The notes beneath the pieces are model-generated. The model saw nothing but the letters and a program-made list of their open reading frames with translations, was not told the DNA's origin and did not search any database. A DNA stretch of 64,000 nt from Streblospio benedicti (lineage: Eukaryota; Annelida; Polychaeta; Spionida; Spionidae). The stretch spans positions 1,672,245-1,736,244 of the forward strand of contig CM032661.1 in NCBI GenBank assembly GCA_019095985.1. Reading direction: 5' to 3'. Position numbers and translations under genes: made by a program. Position 1 is the first letter of the stretch; every line of letters starts with the position of its first letter. Below, in pieces: positions 1 through 12,903 of this stretch.

Positions 1-3000
1 TTCCTCCATCTCTCAGTTCTGTCGCTCAAAAAGCAAAAACATAACATCCCAAGTAGTGATTCTCTTTCTTTCTCTTTCTTTCTCTCTCTCTTCTCTCTCT
101 GAAAAAAGCAAAAATAATAATATCCCCTGTGTGGATTCCCTCACTCTCTTTTTCTCTCTCTTCCTCTCTCTCTGTAAAAAATATTGTATGTTGGGATAAT
201 GTCACTTTCTCTCGCTCCTCTCTCTCTCTTCTGTCTCTTTCAGACAAAAAACTATCATCCCCATCTTGGCATTCTTTCTCTTTTCCAGAAAAGAATCATA
301 AAATCAAAAAATGTAACTACCCAAGCGGTGATTCTCTTTCTTTCCCTTCCTCTCTCTCTGTTCTGTCTCTCAAAGAAACAAAATTTTCCATCTTATGGTG
401 GAATTCTCATAATTTCTCAAAAAAGAAAAAGAAAAGAAAATAAGTAACGTCATATGTAGTGATTCTATCATTTTAAAAAAAATGAAAAAAAGAGAAACCA
501 ATTTACATTGTATTTACAGATTCTATCATTTTCTCTGTCTCCTCCCTCTCTCTCTCTCTTCTCTCTCAGAAAAAACTATAAAAGCAAAAAAGTACCGTGA
601 TAGAAACCCCTGACTCTAAAAAAACAGAAAAAATAACATTGTATGTTGGGATTATATCACTTTCTCTCTCTCTCTGTCCTTTCTCTCTCTTCTCTCTCAC
701 AAAAAGCATAATATGCAAAAACTTAACAACCTGTGATGGGATCCTCTCATTCTCTCAAAATATTTAAAACAAAAAGAAAAAAAATTACATTTTATGTTGA
801 GATTATATCACTTTCTCACTCTCATTTCTCTCTCTCTTCTTTCCTTCAGAAGAAAACAAAAAAGAAAAAAAGCTATCATCCTCATCTTGGCATTCTCTCT
901 ATCTTTCAGAAAAGAAGCAAAAAAGCAAAACAAGTAACATCCCAATTGGCGATTCTCTTTCTTTCTCTTCCTCTCTTTCTTCTCTCGCTCAAAAGGAGGA
1001 AAAAATTAATATACCATGTAGGGATTCTCTCTATCTCTTTCTCATTTATTCTCTCTCACAAAAGCAATAAACAGTAACATCACATGTGGTGATTCCCTCA
1101 CTCTCTTTTTCTATTCCCCCCTCTCTCTCTTGTCTCTTTCAAAAAGCAAAAATGTAACATCACTCTTCTCTCTCTCTTTAGAAAAAAATAGCAAAAATGC
1201 TATCATCCTTACCTTGGCATTCTCCCTCTTCTTCAGAAAAGATGCAAAAAAGGAAAATAAATAAATCATCCAAAATGGTGATTCTCTTTATTTCCGTTCA
1301 TTTCTCTCTTCTTTCTCTCAAAAAAGCAAAAGAGTAGTATTGCATGTGGTTTTTCTCTCAAAAAAGCAAAAATGTGAAAAAAATTAACTACCTAAGTGGT
1401 GTTTCTTTTTTTCTTTACCTCTCTCACTGTTCTGTCACTCAAAAATGCAAAAAGGTTACATCTTATGTTGGGATTTTCACAATGTCTTCAAAAAAGAAAA
1501 AGAAAGAAAAAAGTAAGATCATATGTGGGGATTCTCTCACTTATTGAAATAAGCAAAAGAAAGAAACAATTTAACATCATTTATGCAGATTCTATTACTT
1601 TCTCTCTCGTTCTCCCTTCTCTTCTCTCTCTTTCAAATAAGCAAAAGAAAGAAACAAATTAACATCATATATGCGGATTCTATTACTTTCTCTCTCGTTC
1701 TCCTCTCTCTTCTCTCTTTTTCAGTAAAAAAGCAAAACAGTTTCATGATAGGATCCTCTCACTCTCTAGAAAATAAAAAAGAATAAAAGATTAACATTGT
1801 ATGTTGGGATTATATCACTTTTTCTCTCTCCTCTCTCCCTTCTCTCTCTTTCAGAAAAACAAAAAAGCAAAAAAAATTCAATCCCCATTTTGCCATTATC
1901 TCTTTCTTTCAGAAAAAGCAAAAAATATCATCCCAATTGGTGATTCTTTCTCTTGCTCTTCCTCTTCTTTCTTTCTCTCTTCCTCCATCTCTCAGTTCTG
2001 TATCTCAACAAGTAATATCCCAAGTAGTGATTCTCTTTCTTTCTCTTCCTCTCTCTCTTCTCTCTCAAATAAGCAAACAAAATAACATCTCATGTGTTGA
2101 TTCCCTCACTCTCTTTCTCTCTCTCTCTTCCTCTCTCTATCTGTCAAAAAAAAATCGTATGTTGGAATTATATTACTTTCTCTCTCTCCTCTCTCTCTCT
2201 ATTTTCTCTCTTTCAGAAAAACAAAAAAACCCAAAAAACTATCATCCCCGTCTCCGCATTCTTTTTCTCTTGCAGAAAAAAATAAAAAAATGTAACTACC
2301 CAAGTGGTGATTCTCTTTCTTTCTCTTCCTTTCTCTCTAATCTGTCTCTCAAAAAAACAAAAAATGTTCCATCTTATGTTGGAATTCTCACAATTTCTCA
2401 AAACAAAAATAAAGATAAAAAGTAATATCAAATGTTGGAATTCTCTCACTTAAAATGATATAAAACAAAAACAAATTGGCATCGTATTTACAGATTCTAT
2501 CACCTTCTCTCTCCCCCTGTCTCTCTCTTCTCTCTTTTAGAAAAAAAACTAAAAAGCAAAAAAGTACCATGAAACTCTCAATCTCAAAAACAGAAAAGAA
2601 TTAACATCGTATAATGGGATTATATCACTTTCTCTGTTTCTCCTGTCCTTTCTTCTCTTTTTTCTCACAAAAAGCAAAATAGGCAATAACCTAAACAACC
2701 TGTGATGGGATCTTCTCATTCTCTTAAAAAATTAAAAAAAAGAAAACAATTGCCATTGTATTGAGATTTCATCACTTTCTCTCTCTCTCCTTTCTCTCTC
2801 TCTCTTCTCTTTCTTTCAGAAAAAAGCAAAAAATACTATCATCCCCATCTTGGCATTATCTCTATCTTTCAGATAAGAAACAACAAAGCAAAACAAGTAA
2901 CATCCCAGGTGGCGATTCACTTTCTTTCTCTTCCTCTCTTTCTTCTCTCCCTCACAAAGGGAAAAACGTAATATACCATGTCAGGATTTAGTCTATCTTT

Positions 3001-3183
3001 TCTCTCCTCTCTCTCTCTCTCTCTCTCTTCTGTCTCTCTTAAAAAGCAATAAACAGTAACATCCCATATGGTGATTCCCTCACTCTCTTTTTCTATTTCC
3101 CCCTCTCTCTCTTTTCTCTTTCAAAAAGCAAAAAAGTAACATCCCATGTGGGCATTCCCTCACACTCTTCTCTCTTTCTTTAA

Positions 3184-3644
3184 AGAGACATGAACAGGTG
3201 AATTTCATGTCATATAAACTTTTTATGCCACATAAATAGTTCTTGCTGAGCCATTTGAATATATACATTTTTATCTATATGCAGCTTTTCATTTCTTCAT
3301 AATTAATCAGTTTCCTATCGGTTTATTGAAATGTACCCGAAATGTACCCACCCCAATGTTTTGTAAACAAAGGGGAATTCCATAACATCAGCCTTAATAA
3401 CTATTTCCGGCGAATTTAAACTACGGGCGCACAGTGATAAAGGCTACAGTCCTGTTATTAGTACGGAACCTCCCAATGTCAATCCACTCGTTATTCTCTC
3501 TGTTTTAATTTATTTATAATTTTCTATCAAACGCGTGTTTATGATTGTAAGATTGGAAGTTATTAGGTGCAACATGTCAAGAAAATAGAAAAATAAAATT
3601 ATTAAGTGAAATTGTCAGAGGAGGTGTTTGCTGTTTATGTCCCT
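3184..3644. mobile_element. TTAA-flanked TIR element (MITE-like) inside the satellite
   Basis: This 461 bp AT-rich block is unlike the surrounding satellite. It is flanked by TTAA on both sides (3180-3183 and 3645-3648). Its ends are inverted repeats: AGAGACATGAACAG on the left and the complement of CTGTTTATGTCCCT on the right. A TTAA target duplication is typical of piggyBac-type elements, but no transposase is present and the superfamily is an inference. The array resumes directly on both sides. Confidence 0.6.
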
Positions 3645-6600
3645 TTAAAAAAACAAAATAGCAAAAATACTATCATCCTTAGCTTGACATTCTCCCTCTC
3701 ATTCAGAAAAGAAACAAAAAAGCAAAAGAATATCATCCAAAGTGGTGATTCTCTTTCTTTCTCTTCCTTTTTCTCTTATTTCTCTCAAAAAAGCAAAAAA
3801 ATAACATTCCAAGTGGTTTTTCTCTCAAAAAAGAAAAAATGTGAATAATATAACTACCTAAGTGGCGATTCGTTTTTTCCTCTACCTCTCTCTCTCTCTT
3901 CTGTCTCTCAAAAATGCAAAAAAGGCTACATCTTATGTTGGGATTCTCATAATCTCTTCAAAATAAAAAAAAATAAAAAAGTAACATCATATGTGGGGAT
4001 TCTCTCACTTCATATTAAAACAAAAACAAAGAAACAAATTAACACCATATATGCAGATTTTATCACTTTCTCTCTCTCCTCTCTCTTATCTCTTTCAGAA
4101 AAAAGCAAAACATTATAGGATCCTCTCACTCTCTAACAAAGAAAAAAAGAAAAAGAATTAACATTGTATGTTGGTAATTTATCACTTTCTCTCTCACTCC
4201 TCTCTCTTCCCTCTCTTTCAGAAAAAAACAAAATATAAAAATACATCACCTCCATCTTGCCATTCTCTCTTTCTTTCAGAAATAAATAAAAAAAATCATC
4301 CTAATTGCTGATTATTTTTCTTTCTCTTCCTTCTTTCTCTCAAAAAGCAAAAAAGTAACATCCCAAGTAGTGATTCTCTCTCTCTCTCTCTTTCTCCCCT
4401 CTTTCTCTCTCTCAAAAAAAAAAAATAACATCCCATGTGTGGATTCCCTCACTCTCTTTCTCTCTCTCTTCCTCTCTCTAACAAAAATATAAAACAATCA
4501 TATGTTGGGATTATATCACTTTCTCTTTCTCCCCTCTCTCTTCTCTATCTTTCAGAAACAAAAAAAACTATAATCTCCACCTTGGCATTCTTTCTCTCTG
4601 TCAGAAAAAAATCAAAAAATCATAAAATGTAACTAACCAAGTAGTGATTCTCTCTCTGCGCTATATCTCTCAAAAAACAAAAAAGGTTCCATCTTACATT
4701 TGAATTCTCACAATTTCTCAAAAAGGAAAAAGAAAAGAAAAATGTAACATCATATCTGGGGATTCTCCCATTTTTTTTAAAAAAAAAAAAAAACAAATTT
4801 ACATCATATATACAGATTCTATCACTTTCTCTCTCCCTCCTCTCTCTCTTCTTTCTCTTTTAGAAAAGAATAAAAAACAAAAATGTACCATGATAGGAAC
4901 CTCTCACTCTCAAAAAATAGAAAACATTAACATATTATGTTGGGATTATATCACTTTCTCTCTTTCTCTCTGCCCTTTCTCTCTCTTGCCTCTCACAAAA
5001 AGCAAAATAGGCAAAAACGTAACAACTCTTGATGGGATCCTCTCATTCTTTCTCAAAACAAATAATTAACATTGTATGTTGAGATTATATCACTTTCTCT
5101 CTCTCTCCTCTCTTTCTTTCAGGAAAAAAACAAACAAAAAACTATCACCCCAATCTTGGCATTCTCTCTATCTTTCACAAAAGAAGCAAAAAAGCAACAC
5201 AAGTAACATCCCAAATGGTGATTCTCTTTCTTTCTCTTCCTCTCTTTCTTCTTTCCCTCAAAAAGGAAAAAGGTAATATCCCATGTAGGGATTCTCTCTA
5301 TCTCTTTCTCTTTTCTCTCTCTTCGATCTCTCAAAAAGCAATAAACAGTAACATCCCATGTGTTGATTCCCTCACTCTCTTTTTCTATTCCCCCTCTATC
5401 TGTTGTCTCTTTCAAAAAGCAAAAAAGTAACATCCCATGTGGGTAAAATAGGCAAAAACGTAACAACCCTTGATGGGATCCTCTCATTCTCTCAAAAAAG
5501 AAAATAATTAACATTGTATGTTGAGATTCACTTTCTCTCTCTCCTCTCTTTCATTCAGAAAAAAACACTCACACTCTCCTCTCTCTTTCAAAATTAAACA
5601 AAATAGCAAAAATACTAACATCCCCACCTTGACATCCTCCCTCTCCTTCAGAAAAGAAGCAAAAAAGCAAAACAATATCATCCAAAGTTGTGGTTCTCTT
5701 TCTTTCTCTTTCTCTTACTCTTCTTTCTCTCAAAAAGCAAGAAAATACACTCAAACTGTTTTTTCTCTCAAAGAAGCAAAAAATGTGAATAATGTAACTA
5801 CCCAAGTGGTGATTCATTTTTTTCTACCTCTCTCTCTGTTCTGTCTCTCAAAAATGCAAAAAAGACTACATATTATGTTGGGATTCTGACAATCTCTTCA
5901 AAATAGTAAAAAAAGAAAAAAAGTAACATCATATGTGGGGATTCTCTCACTTATTAAAAAACAACACCAAAGAAACAAATAACACCATATATGCAGATTT
6001 TATCACTTTCTCTGTCTCTCTCCTCTCTCTTATCTCTTTCACAAAAAGCAAAACATTATAGGATACTCTCACTCTCTAAAAAAGAAAAAAAAGAAAAAGA
6101 ATTAACATTGTTTGTTGATAATTTATCACTTTCTCTCTCTCTCCTCTCTCTTCTCTCTCTTTCAGAAAAAAACTAAAAAAACATCATCTCCATCTTGCCA
6201 TTCTCTCTCCCTTTCAGAAAAAATGCAAAAAAGCAAAAAAAAATCATCCCAATTGCTGATTATTTTTCTTTCTCTTCCTCTTCTTTCTTTCTCTCTTCCT
6301 CCATAACTCAGATCTGTCTCTCAAAAAGCAAAAAAAGTAACATCCCAAGTAGTGATTCTCTTTCTTTCTCTTCTCTCTCTCTGATCTCCTCTCTCAAAAA
6401 AGAAAAAAATAACATCCCATGTATGGATTCCCTCACTCTCTTTCTCTCTCTCTTCCTCTCTCTCTGACAAAAAATATAAAACAATCCTATGTTGGGATTA
6501 TATCCCTTTCTCTTTCTCCTCTCTCTTCTCTCTCTTTCAGAAACAAAAAAACTAAAAAAAACTATAATCATCATCTTGGCATTCTTTCTCTCTGTCAGAA

Positions 6601-7075
6601 AAAAATCAAAAAGTCAAAAAATGTAACTAACCAAGTGGTGATTCTCTTTCTTTCTCTTCCTCTCTCTCTCTGTGTAATATCTCTCAAAAAACAAAAAAGG
6701 TTCCATCTTACATTTGAATTCTCACAATTTCTCAAAAAGGAAAAAGAAAAGAAAAAAGTAACATCATATGTGGGGATTCTCTCAATTTATATCACTTTCT
6801 CTCTCTCTCTCTCCTCTCTTTCTTTCAGAAAAAACACTCACACTCCTCTCTCTCTTTCAAAATTAATCAAAATAGCAAAAATACTAACATCCCCCCACCA
6901 TTATCCATTTCTTTCAGAAGAAGCAAAAAAAGAAAAAACAATATCATCAAAGTGGTGGTTCTCTTTCTTTTCTTCCTCTTTCTCTTCTTTCTCTCAAAAA
7001 AATCAAAAAATTTCCTACAATTGTTTTTCTCTCAAAGCAAAAAATGTGAATAATGTAACTACCCTTGATGGGATT

Positions 7076-8092
7076 CATTTTAATTCCGAGCTTAAAAGTA
7101 AGTCTAACATTATATTGTTAAATAGGCGCTCCATTGTGTTCTCCCACTGCCTACTCTTTTACTAAAAGCCACCCAAAAACTATCATCCCAATTTGAATAT
7201 TTAATCTTTGAAACTGAAAGCAACCGACAATCCCGCCGATGTTAATGAGCTGGGAAAACGTCGTCAAGCCAGAAAAAATATCAAGTGTTATTTAAAGCGT
7301 TAGCAACAGCGGAGTAAAACTGCCATTAATGCGCTTACAGTTATCAAAATAATCGTTTACCCACTCTGCAATGCAGCTAAAATTTGTAGTAAAAGTGATG
7401 CATGTTGATGTTATTTTTCTGCTTGATGCATGTTAAATATTATTCAAAATGAAACAAATGTTCTTGATTTAAGATCAATGATTTGGAAATGCTGAGAAAA
7501 TATTACTGCCGCCTTATGATGTGTGAATAAATAAAATATAAAAAAACATTACTTAAACCATTGTACTTTTATTTCACTAAAAGTCATGGTTACTCAACAT
7601 AAAAGTGAGCACTGGTTATTTTTTAAATATTATTTTTGAAACTGTTCATGGTCAAAATTTACCCTAAAAATATTGGCCCATCAAAATGTACAGAATTGAC
7701 CCATTGATTTGCCTTACCAAGGGGCAATTGTCCCACTAAAAGTTTAGGGACCAACAAGAACTCTGCTTTTATTATGTCCTGACACAGTTATGTACACAGA
7801 TAAGAAGTATTTTTAGAGAAAATGAAATGATTGTGCTAGACTAGTATTTGCCTTATGACTCACCATAAGCTAGAAAAAGACAAATAGGATGGGTTATAAA
7901 GTGTTATGCAGTGCTGACTATCATCAAGGTGATGAATTTGTACTTAGTCATCTATCTAGGGGTAGACAATGTGTTGCTAACTGTTTTATATTTCTACTGA
8001 CTACATTTGAAGAAAATTTTACTATGCACTCCCCAGCCGCATAACATTCTAAAGCTCGGCTTTTCAGGACTCTCAGTCCTTTGATTTTTCTA
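7076..8092. other. ~1 kb non-satellite insertion in the array
   Basis: The satellite stops inside a monomer at GATTCATTTT and resumes about 1 kb later at TTTTTCTACCTCTC, which is the continuation of the same monomer type. The intervening DNA is ordinary AT-rich sequence with no convincing reading frame. CCGAGCTT near the left end and AAGCTCGG near the right end could be remnants of terminal inverted repeats, but the match is short. It is probably an old insertion of unknown class. Confidence 0.5.
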
Positions 8093-10161
8093 CCTCTCTC
8101 TCTGTTCTGTCTCTCAAAAATGCAAAAAAAGGCTACATCATATGTGGGGATTCTCTCACTTGTTAAAAAAACAAAGAAATAAGTTAACCATACATGCAGG
8201 TTTTATCACTTTCTCTCTCTCCTCTCTCTTATCTCTTTCAGAAAAAGCTAAGCATTATAAGGTCCTCTCACTCTCTAAAAAAAGAAAAAAAAATAACATT
8301 GTATGTTGGGAATTTATCACTTTCTCTCTCTCCTCTCTCTTCTCTCTCTTTCAGCAAAAAACAAAAAATGAAAAAAACATCATCTCCATCTTGCCATTCT
8401 CTCTCTCTTTCAAAAATATGCAAAAAAGCAAAAAAAATATCATACTAATTGCTGATTATTTTTCTTTCTCTTGCTGTTCCTCTTCTTTCTTTCTCTCTTT
8501 CCCCATCTCTCAGTTCTGTCTCTCAAAAAGCAAAAAACTACATCCCAAGTAGTGATTCTCTTTCTTTCTCTTCCTCTCTTCCTCTCTTCTCTCTCTCAAA
8601 AAATAAAAGAAATAAAATCCCATGTGTGGATTCCCTCACTCTCTTTCTCTCTCTCTTCCTCTCTCTCTCTGACAAAAAATATAAACCAATCCTATGTTGG
8701 GATTATATCACTTTCTCTTTCTCCTCTCTCTCTAACTATAATCACCATCTTGGCATTCTTTCTATCTGGCAGAAAAAAATAGAAAAAATAAAAAAAATGT
8801 AACTAACCAAGTGGTGATTCTCTTTCTTTCTCTTCCTCTCTCTCTGTGTTATGTCTCTCAAAAAACAAAAAAGGTTCCATCTTACATTTGAATTCTCACA
8901 ATTTCTCAAAAAGGAAAAGGAAAAGAAAAAAGTAACATCATATGTGGGGATTCTCTCATTTTATATCACTTTCTTTCTCTCCTCTCTTTCTTTCACAAAA
9001 AACACACACTCCTCTCTCTCTTTCAAAATTAAAAAAAATAGAAAAAATACTAACATCCCCACCTTGGTATTCTCCCTCTCCTTCGGAAAAGAAGCGATAA
9101 AAAGCAAAACAATATCATCCAAAAGTGGTGGTTCTCTTTCTTTCTCTTCCTCTTTCTCTTCTTTCTCTCAAAAAAGCAAAAAATTTACACTCCAACTGTT
9201 TTTTTCTCTCAAAAAGCAAAAATGTGAATAATGTAACTACCTAAGTGGTGATTCATTTTTTCTACACCTCTCTCTGTTCTGTATCTCAAAAATGCAAAAA
9301 AGTTACATCTTACATTGGGATTCTCACAATCTCTTCAAAAGAAAAAAAGTAACGTCCATTTGTGGGGATTCTCTCACTTATTAAAAAAGCAAAAAAAAAG
9401 AAACTAGCACCATATATGCAGATTCTATCACTTTTTCTCTCTCTCTCTTTCCCCTCTCTTCTCTCTCTCTTTCAGAAAAAAGCAAAACAGTACCATGATA
9501 GAATCCTCTCACTCTCTAAAAATAGTAAAAGAATAACATTGTATCTTGGGATTATATCACTTTCTCTCTCTCTCCCTCTCTGTCGTCTCTCTCTTTCAGA
9601 AGAAAAAACAAAAAAGCAAAAATACTATCATCCCCATCTTGCTATTCTCTCTTTCTTTCAGAAAAAAGCAAAAAGGCAAAATAAATCCCAATCGGTGATT
9701 CCTTTTCTTTCTCTTCCTCTTCTTTCTTTTCTTTCTTTCTTTCTTCCTCCATCTCTCAGTTCTGTCTCTCAAAAGCAAAAAATAACATCCCAAGTAGTGA
9801 TTCTCTTTCTTTCTCTTCCTCTCTCCCTCTCTCTTCTCTCTAAAAAATAAAATAAGTTACATACCATGTGTGCATTCCCTCACTCTCTCTCTCTCTCTCT
9901 CTCTTCTCTCTAAAATAAATGCTAAAACAAAAACAAAAAAAGTAACAAACCATGTTGAGATTCTCTCACTCTCTAAAAAATGAATGAAAAAAGAATCATA
10001 TCTCTTAGCGATATACACTATATATAGTGGATATTGTAACACTGAGTATATGTGCTTGCTTTTTAAAGAGATTCCCCTAGACCGGCGATGAGACGCATCT
10101 AGTATTTGATGAGCTCTAACTACGTGCGGACGTGTGATAGTGGCTATATTGTACTTTTCAC

Positions 10162-10350
10162 GGTACTTCAACTGTCTCTCGGTGTTGGGCGAGTTTTCCC
10201 ATGTTGTGCATTGCTGATTTTGTTGACCCATTTTCTAACATTTATATCCATGTAAGAACGGTATAAATATGGCAGGATTGAGTAGACAATGCATTCCTTC
10301 CAATCCAATGCCTTTAAAGCAACACTATATTGATTTGACAGACGAAATAG
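10162..10350. repeat. Dispersed repeat, copy 1 (partner at 18780)
   Basis: About 190 bp, from GGTACTTCAACTGTCT to GACAGACGAAATAG, recurs in the same orientation at 18780-18956 with moderate divergence. It contains no coding frame that both copies share. The class of the repeat is unknown. Confidence 0.55.
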
Positions 10351-10359
10351 TGTATTCAT

Positions 10360-11090
10360 ATTGGAAGGACGGGCGGACGGTCACACCAGATATATAATCC
10401 ATCTAACAGTTCACGTAGCACAAGTCTGCACAGAATATAACAGCGAACAATATCATATAAGCATGCAATTTCTATCAACACGCTCACATCAAGGTCCTAT
10501 TATGCTACCCAGCAACATTTTATAATACCCAACATAACACAGGATTATTTAATACTGTTTAATCCCCCAACGTCAGCTATACAGGGGCTTGGGGAACATA
10601 AACAATATCAAATAATCCTGTGCAACATAAAGAGATTTGTCCAACACAGAAAGACAGTGCATTTTGGTTGCACATGACCATCACCTGTGGACATATCATT
10701 AGTACATTAGTCAGTCATTATGCTCGCCGCGCACTCTTCTATTGTTTACTGCCGATTAACAGCCGAGGTGTATGAAATATCAATTAGATTTGTAGACTAT
10801 TGCCCATTGGTTGATACTTTACGCACATTGATACTGGAATTGATGCTCTGTGACTATCTGGCTACTTCATGTTTACATTCATCCCATAAATGTTCTACTA
10901 CATATAGAACTGATGTAGTACACCGTAATTTAACACACATTTATAAAAAAAATATGTTATAAAAAAAAGTTCGCTATAGTTTTTGTTTGTTTCAATATTA
11001 ATGTCAGTCAATATCGTCTGCTCTACTTCTGGTTTAAAAACAAAATTGTGAACCCCACTTTTCTTAATTTCATAGATAAATTAAATCAAT
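10360..11090. other. Intergenic, nothing coding recognised
   Basis: Apart from the stem-loop at 10538-10622 I see no splice-consistent exon, RNA gene or clear mobile element here. The open frame at 10720-10962 has no recognisable family. Confidence 0.4.
10538..10622. repeat. Imperfect inverted repeat (stem-loop)
   Basis: CACAGGATTATTTAATACTG on the left pairs with CAATATCAAATAATCCTGTG on the right. The arms are about 34 bp with a loop of about 18 bp. It is probably a small foldback element; no associated gene is seen. Confidence 0.5.
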
Positions 11091-11093
11091 AGA

Positions 11094-11306
<213 letters not shown>

Positions 11307-11309
11307 CTA

Positions 11310-12840
11310 CATGAGACGCGTACGGCCATGGCGAAGTGAACTCAAGGCCACGGTGTCAGTTAAAGGCAAGGTCTGCATCAATGAATCTGAGCTATACTGG
11401 AACATGTCTTTTGAAAAGAGCTTTGAGAAAATGAATACTGAAAACTTAAATCACAATCACATGTAGATGCATTTTCAAAGCCCCTTTCAAAATACATTCA
11501 CACAGATCAAAATCCATCGATGTAGTTGCGTTTGCTGTCCATCCCACCACCGAATCACTGCATTGTCGTCTGCGGCAGAGAGCGCCTCGGGCGGGCAGAC
11601 GACAGCCATCAATCATAACACGCCATTGTGCATCACGTGTCATTTTGTTTACTTTTGAACGTAAATTGAATTATTGCACGACGACCAACGACCATTCACC
11701 GATTGCTGGTGCTTAATTTCATAGTATTACGGTGTAGATCAGAGTAAAACATCACGCTATTTCGCTTATTCAATGCCAATGGCATGAAAAGTGTAGATTA
11801 TCCGTAGTTGTTACAAGTCATTTGAGCACTTTGTGTTTGTAAGTGGGTATGGGAGGGTGGCTGGGGGTGGGAAGGGGCACTCCCGTTATAGGGTACATAT
11901 TTACTTCTCTCAAAAGACCTAGCTTTTTCTGTGTGCAAATTCAAGAAATCCCTTCTTTCTTAAATGTTTTTAAAGCTCCTCTTGTTAATGAACAGACATC
12001 TAAAAGAAACTCTTTTTATGTTGCTGAAAATTTACAACACTGGCGTGTTGATATCTGTTTGCATGTTACTTTTCTTGAAAGTAGATATTTAGATGTACTA
12101 GTAACCATTTTAGTGTAGACCCCTCTCACCACCGCATTGGTCAATGTAAAGAATGTTAAGATGGTTGTTTTGTAGCTCATGTATTATATATATTATATAT
12201 ATATATATATTATGTCCCATACTTTGCAATAGAATCATTTGCACTGAAGATTGAGAAAAGTCATGAAACAAATTTAATAAGAAGAGTAGTTTTGTTTTTC
12301 CTTCAAATGATATTATATATATTATATATATAATATTAGATTCTTATCCATTATTCAAAGAACGTATATCATGCTAGTTTTAACATATGAGAATGTCCAT
12401 AAACTTGTTACCATCTGGCGAATCTCCAAAAAAACTAGCTATACATTGTACACACCTACACATTTTTAAAACCTACACCACCACCCGCTGACAAGGATCA
12501 AATATAGTGCAAATAACTCGGATATTGCACCAGAAACACAATGCCCCTTTTTCATCTGTTGCATCAGTTTCATGCAGCCTCAATCATACCAGCCACACAA
12601 CACACAAACAAACAGCCCACAAAACCACAATACCGTGTACATCAAGGCTAAACCACGTGGTCAGCGATCAAAGAGCGCACCTGCCAATAGCACCACCAGC
12701 CGCAGGCTGCTACCAAACCCCAACAACTGCAAGCAATAAGCAGCAAACTGCGCCGCCGCCGAATCGATCCAGAACACATCATCAACACTCTATTGTGTCT
12801 CCTGCTGCCAAAACGGATGTGACTTGCTAACTATGGCCGC
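11310..12840. other. Intergenic/upstream region of the secreted-protein gene
   Basis: No gene is recognised. There are two short AT-dinucleotide tracts (about 12186-12212 and 12310-12335). The last 350 bp before the TATA box are less AT-rich and rich in CCA/ACA words and may hold promoter elements, but no specific site is identified. Confidence 0.35.
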
Positions 12841-12848
12841 TATAAAAG
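12841..12848 (+). promoter_or_regulatory. TATA box of the secreted KYEEP-repeat protein gene
   Basis: TATAAAAG lies 63 bp upstream of the ATG at 12904. That spacing allows a transcription start near 12870 and a short 5' leader. A strong TATA box agrees with the heavily C-ending codon use of exon 1 and suggests high, tissue-restricted expression (inference). Confidence 0.65.
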
Positions 12849-12903
12849 GTGCTGTGACCAGAGCCTACGCCACAAACACAGTGACCACCACCCAGCAGCA
12901 AAC

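Larger units (their letters stand above)
1..9985. repeat. CT/A-rich satellite array with ~2 kb higher-order repeat
   Basis: Nearly the whole interval is a tandem array of diverged 55-90 bp monomers. Each has an A-rich block (AAAAAGCAAAAAAG), a less repetitive core such as TAACATCCCATGTGGTGATT, and a long CT tract often ending in TTTCAG. Monomers with different cores follow one another in a fixed order, and that order recurs. The marker TCCATCTCTCAGTTCTGT appears near 5, 1984, 6300 (variant), 8502 and 9748, with a degenerate copy near 4320, so the higher-order unit is about 2 kb. The left edge lies outside the window; the right edge is near 9985. Two insertions interrupt it. The short reading frames in it are low-complexity and I do not regard them as genes. 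Confidence 0.9.

Noticed and set aside
129-9850. Many 60-250 residue Ser/Leu/Lys-rich frames in the first 10 kb
   Set aside because: They are translations of the CT/A-rich satellite. Composition follows the repeat, and no signal, domain or splice logic supports them.
1-9985. CRISPR-like array of short repeats
   Set aside because: The spacing is irregular, repeats are degenerate and compositionally simple, and the genome is eukaryotic; it is a satellite.
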